From Apostichopus japonicus (lineage: Eukaryota > Echinodermata > Holothuroidea > Aspidochirotida > Stichopodidae), in NCBI RefSeq assembly GCF_037975245.1, contig NC_092565.1, positions 12,582,499 through 12,646,498 on the forward strand: a stretch of 64,000 nucleotides of DNA, given 5' to 3'. Shown here piece by piece: positions 23,047 to 35,456 of this stretch. Each line of letters begins with the position of its first letter. The first letter of the stretch is position 1. The translations under genes and the position numbers were made by a program. The notes under the pieces were generated by a model, which was not told where the DNA came from, ran no database searches, and saw nothing but the letters and a program-made list of their open reading frames with translations.

Positions 23047-23077
23047 TTAATCGTCCTGCTGTGGGGCTACTTGATTT
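23047..23077 (-). CDS. Prominin terminal coding exon (stop TAA)
   Basis: After acceptor TTTTGTTTTCTTCTGCAG, phase 2 in. It encodes NQVAPQQDD, then TAA at 23049-23047. The 3' UTR continues toward lower coordinates. Of the exon calls in this gene, the three tail exons are the least certain. Confidence 0.5.
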
Positions 23078-26000
23078 CTGCAGAAGAAAACAAAAAGAAA
23101 CATTTAATACACAGCAGTTTTTATTATGATATAACTTACTAGTAGTTAGTGTGCAGTAATGTGACTTTATATTCTGGCTTACTAGTTGTTAGTGTGCAGT
23201 AATGTAACTTAATATATTCTGGCTTACTAGTTGTTAGTGTGCAGTAATGTAACTTTATATTCTGTGTGCTACAAACCAACTTAGCAACCAGTAGTCCATA
23301 CTATATATGTTAGTATCCAGTGGGTTAAACTACAATGTAATATCCAGCTGGTTATAACTTTGTGGGTGATGATACAGCGTATTATCCAGTGTGTTTTTAT
23401 ATCCTTGGTGTCCAGTTAGTTTAAAATACAAATTGGAGTCCAATGGGATATAATGGGGCTTTACAAAGCATCCAGTGGGTTAGCATAAAACTTTATATCA
23501 TGTGTGTTTACATAACTTGGTGTTATGGTGGTTTACAATGTAACCATACAAATTAAAAAGAGAAATAAATCTCAATGTGGATCATGAAAATACTGCTAAA
23601 TACTGTAAATTTGTTGCTAAAACTTTGGTAAATGCCAATGAGGGTTATATAAACTTGTTCTAGTTCTCACTCTCAACAAACATATTGTGTAGCAGTGCTT
23701 TCTATGACACACAATATTAAAACACGATAAACTCTTCTCCTGTGATTGGTGGATCAAGATGATGAATTAGCCAATAACATTAAACCCAATGATCATTTGC
23801 AAGTTAGTCAAGTTTTTCTCTTTGTTTTCCTCTTTTCAGAGAAAAATACAGAAGAAAAGAAAGGCTTATCAAATGAAAGTTAGCACTATGATGGAAAGCA
23901 AGCATGCAAGTTGAAGCATTTTAAGTCATTTTTCTATTGTATTTGCGAGTTGAACTAAGGGCACTTGCATCACCCAAGAAGCCTGTTTTCTGTCAGTGTC
24001 AAAACATGAGTGCAATCCAACAGGCAGAATTAATGAAAAACCACCTCACCATCACAAAAACAAAGAAGGAAATAAAAACCATGAAAAAAAAATGAATTTA
24101 TCTGTAAAACACATCAATGAATATTTATTGCATAAGGACCAAAATATTCAAAGGAGCCATGACAAACTATTCTACTTGAAATACACGTTTTTTTTTTAAC
24201 GTATTTGGACATCTTTTCCCCCTCCCCCCAACTATTACCAATATGACATGCATCACAAATAATACACCCCACCATGAACGAATGAAATCAAATGAAATGA
24301 ATGACTTTGGGGGCATATCCTCGAGAGGACAACTTCCCGAAAAATTGAAGGCTTCTGATACAGTGCGTGATTCAATAGCTGATCAATACTTATTCAAATG
24401 GCACGACGTGAGAAATATGAATGTAAAAGAGATCTGATTATAAACATAACAATAAACATAAACAAAGACAAACTAATTATAACAATCTTATACACTGCAG
24501 GAAATTTTGGTCACATTTTTTTGCCTTTTCTCTCTTTTCTGTTGTTGTCGCCAAAAACACAGTATTCAAATTACAGAATTTTATATTTTTTGTAGAAAGC
24601 GGGAGAACTGCTCAGGAATTGTCTCATTGTAAACAATTTATGAGTTTGACATTTAGGTTCGGAAAGATAAGGTCCTCGGATAAAGCCACAGGAAGAGTTC
24701 ATATTAGGCGATCTGCAATTTCTGTTCAACCAGGCAAATTTTTAGCAATAGATTTTGTTGTTTATATAATATTGATCTTTCATTTCATATATATGTGTTT
24801 TCTCACATCAATACACCCACTAAATTTCTGCTAAAGGACGAAACAGTGCTATTCACTCTAATATCCTGTGGCAATGAATTCTAGAGAGAAATTGCACAAA
24901 TTTTCAAATGATGTTTGGCAGTCATAAAAATATACATTGAATATAATCAGTTGTAAAAGCAGGTGTTTGTGTTGAAGGATGTCAAAGTCACAACAAAATG
25001 AGAAATAAATGTGCACAGGTGATGTTTCTGTATGATTTCCCACTTTTCAAAAATATTTTACATCTGTGATACTCCTTTTAAGACCACACTGCTGAAGGAA
25101 GACCTGGAACAAAATTTAATCCAAATTTCGGGTGTAGACACCCCACCTCTTTTTATCCCTCCACCGAATATTAAAGTAGTAATTAGTAAAACCTTGTGTG
25201 TAGACCTGATTAAAGAATTAACAAGTTTAGATATGCCTCAGATTGAAACATTTCACACCTATTATTTTATTTTTTGGGGGGGTCTAAGGAAAAAGCCCCA
25301 CAACTCCCCTCCTCCTCTATATGGAAATTGGCAACATCCCTCAATTTGGATATCCTGGGTCCACCCACCCCTGGGATAGGCTAGATATGAAAGTGTGGTA
25401 TCTTATGGGTTGACTATTTTTAGTCTCATTGAAAAGAAACAAAATTTCTCATCAAGATTTCTTAAACACTTGATGTGACATAAATACAGCAAACTAGCAG
25501 AGTTGTGTCTGTTTAAATGTATCTGAGAGTGACAGGAATAAAGCTGTGAATGTGACAATCTGTTTTTTCCATGATTGCAGAAAGCCTTAAAACAAAGGGA
25601 TACCTTTCCAAGCACTAAAAAAGTGTTAATTTAGTTGTGTGACTGATATCAGTACAACGTATACACTGGATGGTATCTGCATGTCAAAATAAAGTAAGAA
25701 AAAAAAGGTTAGATAAAAAAATATATATATACATAAAAAGTAGAGAGAAAAACAGAGATATGAAAAGTTTTGTCCGATTGAAGAAGCCCAAGCCATGCCA
25801 AACAGAAAGTTGAAATTTGAAGATACAAAGCTGCATTCCAGGTGAAAAGTTGAAATTTTTGACTCCCAACAGGGTTTTTTTGTTTGTGGTAGGTTGCCAA
25901 TTTAATACAACCACAAATATTACTCAATCAAGATTGCAATACATCAAACTGAGAAAACAGTCTCTATTTTTTCACCCAAAAAACAGGGAAGAAAAAAAGA

Positions 26001-29000
26001 TAATGAGCAATTAACTAATGAAACAATTCGGTTCTTAGCATTTTGTCGCTCGAAAAAAATTTCATATTAATATGGATCCTATGTAAAAGACATCTTTTCA
26101 AGTTATCAATGTGTCAGTACCTCAAAGGAAAATTGAATAGTAAAGCCCCCCCCAAAAAAATTGTTACAGGATTTCAGTGTGCCTCAAAATTATCATTTTT
26201 TGAGTTTCAAATTTATACAAACTCAAAAAGCTGCTCTAACATTCTTTCTCAGCCTGCGAATCTCAAGATGTTAAAGTCATGCAATTGAGACAAGATGGGT
26301 GTCAGTATTAATATAGTAAGGGATTATCATGCACATGCGGGCATAGGAAACTTACTCGCCTTCAAACAGGTCAGCACTATCAAACAGGGAAGGGAAACAA
26401 GAATACTTTAGGAATGAGCAGCACAAAGAAGGCCAAAACACAACACATGAGGCAGCAATAGTATATACTCTACATAAATTAGTATATACTAATAGTATAT
26501 ACTCTACACAAAGGCAAAGACTACCACATAGAACTGATAGAGGGGGGAAACAAGTACAAGCTACACATAGGCGTAGGAGGCGGGGCAGGGGTAGGGTGGG
26601 GGGCTGCAGCCCCCAACCAAATATTTTTTGTGGAAATTCGGGCAATATGCAGAGAACTTTTCAGGAAATATTTTGGTTATATTTTTCGGGCAAGTCGCTA
26701 CAGCCCCCCAAATCAAATTGGGCTCCTACGCATATGAAGATACATAGTAATTAAGTAGGATTAAATAAAATATCCAATAGACAAAACTTAATTGAATATC
26801 AAGTCTTTCCTAAAAGATTTTTTTATTTTTTATTTAGTGGGAGGCAGAAAAAAGGAGGAGAGGGCAGGGGTAAAGAAAAGATGGAGATGGGAAAAAGAGG
26901 GAGGGACTTGTCGGTCACAGCAACAGACTTATATGGGTTATTTTCATACATATCTGAAACCTAATATGATCTTAACTTGGAGCTAGAATTTATGTACAAA
27001 AGCTCAAACCAGATAGAAATGATGACTCCCCCCCCCCCCCCCCCCCTCCAAACACCTTTCAGATAGCAAAAAAGGAACAATCTTGTCATAAAATGTCATA
27101 ATATTGTCACAAATGTACTAAAGTTACAGTAGGAAGAGGTAAGGACAGCAAAGGAAACTCTCACAACATTTGAACACATTATAGCCATGCTTACAGAGCA
27201 ATCAGTGACATTGCATGTTATGTCCACAAGTCTACTGAAACTCTCACATTAAGTAAATTCTCCATTTTAATTGCAATACCATTTTGAAGTAATAGGAAGA
27301 GTTTGGACTTACTTTGTGAGAGGTAATCCATATTCTCTACAGTTTGAGAAAGAATGAATAAAACAAGAGAGATAAAAGATTAAAATTTATTTCAAATGAA
27401 ATAGTATTCACTGTTATTCTATTCAATTGCAAATTTTTAAACTTTTTTTCTTCAATTGATTTCACACATTTTGAATCCCAACTGGCAATTAATATTGTTA
27501 AAGAAACATTATCCCAGTAGGAATATGAATCTAAAAGTCACTATCAGTGAGCAACCCTCATAAGAATAATTCTTCTATGTTGGGAATGTAATATGGTTTA
27601 GAGAAGCTTGTCGTCACATTTCCCAAATTTAGACAGTTACTTGGCAGTAGCTTCACTAAGGCAACTGTTAACATTTTTAGCCAAAAATAAATAAAAAAAA
27701 GCAATGAAAGATATAAAAACAACAATTTCATCCTATCTTGAATGATAGGGATCGAAGTACCTATTGGAAATCAATCAATCAATTATGCTATACTTACAAC
27801 AAGAGCATCAATGATGCAGTATCTCAATACTGGAAGTTTTAATTTTGATTCCTAACTTCAAATCTTTGCTCTGTCTCTACAATTATCAATATCAATCATG
27901 GTACAACAAATATATAACTTGCATTTTTGCTACTTTGCCACGAATAGTCTCTGCAGGTTACACTTTATCCTGCTAGTCTTGCCTTTAGCACTCATTGCCT
28001 GTTAGTCGAAAGAACGACGTTGCAAGGTTTAGTAATGTCATAGAATATTTAAGAACTTGTTTTTTATTTGGTATCCTTCATCTTAGGTCAGTCTCTGTTG
28101 GACTTTTTGGTCATATAGTTTGACGTCAATGACAACGGCCAAATTAGAAAGGGGCGAACAACTCCACCATATTCTTCATGCCTGCCTTGAGAGCTAGGCC
28201 TATTGACCTACTGTATGTTACTGTAGACTGTAGTGGTGACTACCATCAAAACTGTGTCCACTTCTAGATATCAAAACAACCCACGTTTTTCCATCTCAAT
28301 TTTTCGGACATGAAGATTTCATGGATTTATGACTTGGAAAAAATAATGTAAAAGAAGATTACAAGTTTTTATATGCAAGTGATGGGTGGCCTCCCAAGGG
28401 CGGCGGAACCGGGGGGGCACGTGCCCCCCCACTTTTCCTCAGGTTAAAAATGTGCCCTTTTTCTACATAAAAATTGAGGTGTCTCAAGTTAGCAAGAGGC
28501 CAGGGAACCAGAATGAACACTCGAGAAGGGCCGTTTCCGGCCATCTGAGGGGTTTGGTAAACCAAAAATTTTCTTGTACGCTCCGCGCCAACCGATGGTG
28601 GCGCTACGCTCAGATAGTCGTGCATACAACTTTGCAAATCCTGGCTACGCCCCTGACTTTTAATGAATTTCTGTGGGTCAAACTCAAAGCTATTTCGAAT
28701 GGAAAAAATTTGTTAAGATATTAACAAGAAATAAACTCTAATTGAGAAGATTCCTACATTAGCAACTAGCATGATTTCACCTCATTTTGTCTCAAAAGAA
28801 AACTTGTTCCTTGTTTCCCAATTTGCACATTGGATATTGCAGTGCTAGTATGCATTTTTCTTTGTGGGGGGGGGGGGGGCGTTGATGGAGTGATGTGTAT
28901 ACGCAAATAAGATAATACAGTAAGAGTTATAAAGGGTACTAAATATCAGGCTGCATCAGTCCAATCGAAATTCTGAAAAGTGCCCTTTAATGTCGGTGCC

Positions 29001-32000
29001 CCCCCAGATTAAAAGTGCTTCCGCCGCCCTTGTGGCCTCCTCTTCCCCTAATAGCCACCTCAGTTCCTCTCCATTTTGTTATTTTATTTTAATTCTTTGT
29101 ACATTTGATGTCAAACATTACAGGTTCAAAAGAAAGCTAAACATACTTCTTATAACCTTATACATCTTATATCCTTATAAATAAAACATAACCTTATACA
29201 ATTTTTATAGTCTTATCAAAGTTGTGATGCTATGGCCGGCTCCTCTTTTATACGTACCCATCAAACAAACTTACCCTGGTCCTTCCTAGGAAAAGCTGTC
29301 TGAACACCAGTACAATGCTAATGTGGCTATCACTGAAAGCCTAATAGGCCTAGGGGCCTAGGCCTATATATTAAATGCACTAGGCTAGGCCTACAGTAAG
29401 TAGCCTTCAGAAATACAAGAATGTGTATACGTAATTATACAAAATACATGAAGAGCAATCAAACAAACTTATCATGGCCCTTGCTCTGAAAAGCTACCTG
29501 AACACCAGTACTATCCTTAAATGGATGTTACAAAAACGAAGGCCTAGGCCTAATATACATTAAATGCACTACGTAGAATTCAGCAGTACAGAATGTAATT
29601 AGCATGCAATACACTAACACCTCGCGTACCTAACTACAGAACAGAAATTGTTCGCGAGGGTAGCCATTTTCGTATATCTAACATGTAGCTGTTATGAGTC
29701 ATAGCCAATCTGCTACAAAACAGACTTGGGGGCGGGGCTTAATCATCAAAAACGGACCTTTTTACTAAAAGTAGGGGCGGCAGCTCAGTGTTGTTTTAAG
29801 AAAGAAAAATCATTTAAACATCAAATAAAGCAAATAAAAGCCATTAAATGTCATATAGAGGTAGTAAAATTCTTATTAATACCTACCTGTAAACAACAAA
29901 TGAAAGTTTAAAATTTTAATAAAATATATAATACGTAGGACCCTATCTTAGACGATACCACTGTTGAAAGACAGTTCTATTCTATTCTCTTTCATAAAAC
30001 ATAAGTTTTGGAGCGTGTGCAAAACAGGTCTGCCAAAGTGTGTTTTCAGTCCAAATTGGCCCGATTTGGACATAAATCGGTGAAAAAGTCACAGAATGAG
30101 ATACAATTCTGGAATAAAAAATAGTAACTTTTGTTGGTCTATATGATATATTCTTGCTCTGGAAATTCCAGAGAAAAAGAACTTTGTTTGAAGACGCTGA
30201 AAAATTTTTAAGAGAAGAGAAAGTCCCACTTACTGTTACAATATCTCTATACATGTAATGTATTGAGATAAAAATTAAACCCAAGAAACACTATGACTAC
30301 ATACTAACTACACACATTTTGTGACCACAATTCTACCGTTTGGGAAGGCTGCAAGAAACCCCCAAACTTGCAACGATACAACCCGATGCTGTGTTATATT
30401 TCTTGCATTTTCATAGAACATTATTTTGCTTGTTGGCATCCCAAGGATGATATTTAGTTCCAGTAGCATCAGGTATCATCTAATAATTATAAATTCTATT
30501 TCATAAACACCTATCAAGACTGTTTCAAAATTTTTGCTCTGCTGAAAAAGTAATCAAATGCTGCGTTAAGATTTACCGTTCGTCAAAGCCGCTGTCTCTG
30601 TCCATCCGTCTGTAGTATTTGGCAGATTTGACACCAAATGCAAATGTGAAGATCATGGTGATACAGCACAGACCGAGGCAGTACCAAAAACCATTCTGAA
30701 AGATAGACAAAATCATACTTGATTGAAGTTATACAGTGAAAAGCAGTGGAATGTGACAATACATTCACAATGGCACAGGCTGTCCTGAAATGACCATATG
30801 ACATCTGCAACAGGCTTCTTTTACTAAAGTAGACCCCTGGTGACACCAAATGACCTTTGAACACAAAAAACAATAGGCTTCTTGTACTCAATGTGGTACT
30901 TTGACACACCAAATATGAAATTGGTCCGACCTTCCCTTCTTCAGATATCGTGTGTACCAAGATAGGCGTCACGTACATACACACGCATACACACACACAT
31001 TTCTGACATGATACCAAAACTTAAATTGTGCCCTCACTTTGTGACAGTAAGCAACTTTCAAGTTTTTGGAGCTACACAATAGAAAACATGGATTTTTAAA
31101 TCACTAAACACTGCATAACTATATATGTCCTCACTTTAAGGAATGTATCAATGTATTGGTTCACACAGATCTAACATCCTCTATTTGTGGTTAATACACA
31201 ACAGATAATACACATCTTGCATAGTTACATACATCCTCACTTTCAGGAATGTATCAATGTATTGGTTCACACAGATCTAACATCCTTTATTTGTGGCAAA
31301 TACACAACAAATAATAATAATACACATGTTGCATGGCTATATAAATCCTCACTTTGAGGAATGTATTGGTTCACACAGTTCTAACATCCTCTATATGTGG
31401 TTGTGAACTTTAAACAGCTAATACACATGTTGCATGGCTATATAAATCCTCACTTTGAGGAATGTATAGGGGTCACGTACATACAAACACACACACCCCC
31501 CCCCCCATTTCTAACATGTTACCAAAACTAAAAGTTGTGCCCTCACTTTGTGACATCATGACAGAATGTAAAAAACTATACAAGGTATTAAAAATGAATA
31601 CAGATTAATGAAAACTGAAATGAATAAGGTAGATAAGTAGTAGCTTACAAATGCCTGGATAAATCCAACACAGACTGTATTCACTGCTGATGAATACAAG
31701 TTATAGACAGGGAGACATTTACCGACTTCGTTCTGAATCTGAAGAAGAAGAAGTAATCAATAACTAAAACTTCTTTCTCACTAGCACACGCAGAGAAGAA
31801 TCGGTTCTTACAGAGATTCAAAATCCATCTTAGGAATGTACATCACATTCGGCTGTAGATCAATGTCCTGATATCTACACATTCTCATTTGTGACTTTGG
31901 AGCAATAACCTCCACTTCATCATTCTTCTCACCTTTCCACTCGACCTCTCCCCACTCCCCCATCCCCCATTAGTTTTGTAAAGTTATAATAAAGTTCACT

Positions 32001-35000
32001 AATAAATCAATAAATAAGTTCAGGCCAAATAGGTACAAAAATTAATATGAATAACATATAAGAAAAATTTAAATAACAATGTAAATATAGATTGTCTAAT
32101 GTGATTCCTTATTTGATACCAATTGATGAAGAATCCAGTTAGAAATTAAAGTGACTTTTGGGTATGAGATGCAGTGAGTGGATCCTGTGTGTCTTAGAAG
32201 AGTGGGGCACAGGAAGACATGTATTGGTGAATACCGGAAGTAGTACAGAAAGAGGCGGTGCATAAGAAAATTTCAGTAAACAGTATTAAGGCAGGCTTGC
32301 TAGACTTGCAGCTAACTTTTTCACCATGTATGTACCCTTGTTTTAAGCAAAAATGTCATTTGCAGGTAATTTGTCCAGCAAAAAAAAATTTTTTGAAAGA
32401 GAGGGTCCAGAAGCCCGAAGTCCCTCCATGGGTTTGCCCTTGAGATGAAGCTTACCTGGGACTCAATGTAGTCTGCAAACTGATACGGGTATCCCAGGAT
32501 GCGGGTTTTAAATCCCATGATATTCTGTGAAAAGTGAAAAGCAAATATAGTGTGGCAGACCGTTTCTTAAAAATATATGAGAAAGACACATTAGATAATA
32601 TTGTTATCAAGGTACCCTGAGAGCTATGACTGTTATTAGTATTATATAGTTCTTCAACCTATGTTAAAAAGGGGAAATCTATCCCACTCCAGTTGACTTC
32701 ACAGATTTCTGGTAACTTGCTGCTACAGCTCACATACCAATAACATACCTATGACAGACCTATGACTGACTCCTCTTTAATACTACCATCTCTCTAGTAA
32801 TAGTCTATTTCTATTACAGATTTCTGGTAACTTGCTGCTACAGCTCACATACCTATGACATACCTATGACATACCTATGACTGACTCCTCTTTAATACTA
32901 CCATCTCTCTAGTAATAGTCTATTTCTATTACAGATTTCTGGTAACTTACTGCTACAGCTCACATACCTATGTCATACCTATGACTGACTCCTCTTTAAT
33001 ACTACCATCTCTCTAGTAATAGTCTATTTCTATTACAGATTTCTGGTAACTTACTGCTACAGCTCACATACCTATGACATACCTATGACTGACTCCTCTT
33101 TAATACTACCATCTCTCTGGTAATAGTCTATTTCTATTACAGATTTCTGGTAACTTACTGCTACAGCTCACATACCTATGACATACCTATGACTGACTCC
33201 TCTTTAATACTACCATCTCTCTGGTAATAGTCTATTTCTATTACAGATTTCTGGTAACTTACTGCTACAGCTCACATACCTATGACATACCTATGACTGA
33301 CTCCTCTTTAATACTACCATCTCTCTGGTAATAGTCTATTTCTATTACAGATTTCTGGTAACTTACTGCTACAGCTCACATACCTATGACGTACATATGA
33401 CATACCTATGACTGACTCCTCTTTAATACTACCATCTCTCTGGTAATAGTCTATTTCTATTACAGATTTCTGGTAACTTACTGCTACAGCTCACATACCT
33501 ATGACATACCTATGACATACCTATGACTGACTCCTCTTTAATACTACCATCTCTCTGGTAATAGTCTACTTCTATTACAGATTTCTGGTAACTTACTGCT
33601 ACAGCTCACATACCTATGACTGACCTATGACTGACTCCTCTTTAATACTACCATCTCTCTAGTTTTAGTCCTTAGCAGATATTTACTTTATAATGTACCA
33701 TTTAAACAGCGTTATAACCCAGAGAACTACATTCATAGTATGACATACTTCTCGTTTGAACTCAAAATGTGGAAACATATTCCCTCTCGTGCTGAACTAT
33801 TAGAATGTGATATTTGCTGACAGCTCATGATGATACCAAATCACACAAGTACGCAGTTAACTTTAAATACCAGATATAGCCATATTAGTTTCATTAATGA
33901 GTCCAGTGGCTTAGCCAGAGAGTGGGTGGGGCAGAGGGCGATAGTGACGCAGAAACTTTCAGGGGTGTAACGTGGAAGGCAAAAATTGTACATGAACTCA
34001 ACAAAGTCACAACACACTGACAAGTGTAGTTAAAATGATGTAAAATAATAGCACCATTTTGCATCTTATCCCCCCCCCAATACGGAGACAATAATTTGGC
34101 TTGTCCCCCTCTCGCCCTTCCCCCCCTTCCCTTACCCCATGCCGTGGAGGCTGACTACATGCACGCAAGCTAAAGACTTACTGCTTGCAACAGTGAAGTG
34201 GCATCAGCATCCAGATAAGCCTGAGCAAGGTCAGCTGCATCTAAAGTGTCGGTGATCAACATCTGGGGAAAGAAAGGCAACAAATAATAATAAACGTTTA
34301 TTAGCTTCACTGCAGATAGACATGGACAGAAAGGTTTATCTTGATAGGCCAAACAGAGAAGAATTTACAAATGTTTCATTATAAACTCAAAGCTTTGGAA
34401 TTCTTAACAGGTCAGTGTGAGGATGACTGAAGGGTGCATTTTACTAGATTTTGTTATTTGTAATTATATCAAAAAGCAACTTGTTACACGTTGTAGAAAA
34501 CTTACAGCATTTCTGTTGGAAAACGGTTATAAATGTGTTAGCGGTATTTTTTTACTTTTGGTTTCAAATATATCTGTCGACTACAGCTTTGAATCTATAC
34601 AATATAACTATATCAGCTTTCCAGCCAAAACTCATTACTCATTTGACAAATCCAGATATTTGACAGATAAAAACTGACTTTTGCTGACAAGAAGAGTTTA
34701 AAAGTTCACACTTTTAAGTAGGAGCGAAAAAACAAATATATAGATCAAACCATTTGGATTCATCGAGCACAAAGTGAAATTGACTAATAATCATGATACT
34801 TCAATGTTAAAATTGTCATAGCTCTGCTTTAAGTGACAAAAAATTTAGGCTAGACAAAAACTTATGATAAACAGTTTGTAGTAAACTTACATCAATCTTT
34901 CCTGTATAGTCGGGCAAAACATCAATCTGCGATTCCAATGTGTTCTGAGGAAATGAAAAATAAATTTCATATTTATCTTTTGTACAAAATATTACGAGAT

Positions 35001-35375
35001 ATTCTTGTAACAAATTTATTACTGACACAACAAAACACAAATATATCCACCACCTTGCCCTTTTACGATATGAGATATCATCTTAACAGAACATGTCACT
35101 AATGCCAACTTACCAAATATTTGTTCTTTAAAATGCAAGAGTATGTGTGTATATATATGTAATGTATTTATATATATATAACTGTTTGATACAGGTGTCA
35201 AACGCCTACAGTGAAATTACGATCTTCCTTATCGGTTTCGAACGTCTGGACATACAATCAGCCTCCATAGCCTAGTTGATTGGTGTTCATGTACAAAGCG
35301 GTATGCCCGGGTTCAAATCCCGGTAGAGGCTGGAAGTTTTTTCACTGTTCTGGATTTTCCTTCTCATTACGTTTT

Positions 35376-35456
<81 letters not shown>

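Larger units (their letters stand above)
26732..30576 (-). other. Prominin introns around microexon 1
   Basis: Apart from the microexon (27313-27336), this holds a C-run at ~27030-27047, a hAT-like element (28395-29032) and a ~190-bp tandem duplication (29261-29590). No other coding sequence is supported. Confidence 0.5.

Noticed and set aside
30583-31017. Minus-strand ORF of 144 residues overlapping the TM5 exon
   Set aside because: It is in a different frame from the prominin TM5/KYYRRMD frame and runs through the intron; no recognised domain.
32701-33668. CRISPR-like repeat array
   Set aside because: Units are directly adjacent without unique spacers, in a eukaryotic intron; it is a minisatellite. 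The same applies to 46522-47050.
35264-35336. Functional tRNA gene
   Set aside because: The T-arm is perfect, but the anticodon stem has mismatches and the downstream sequence is a SINE tail with (AT)n.
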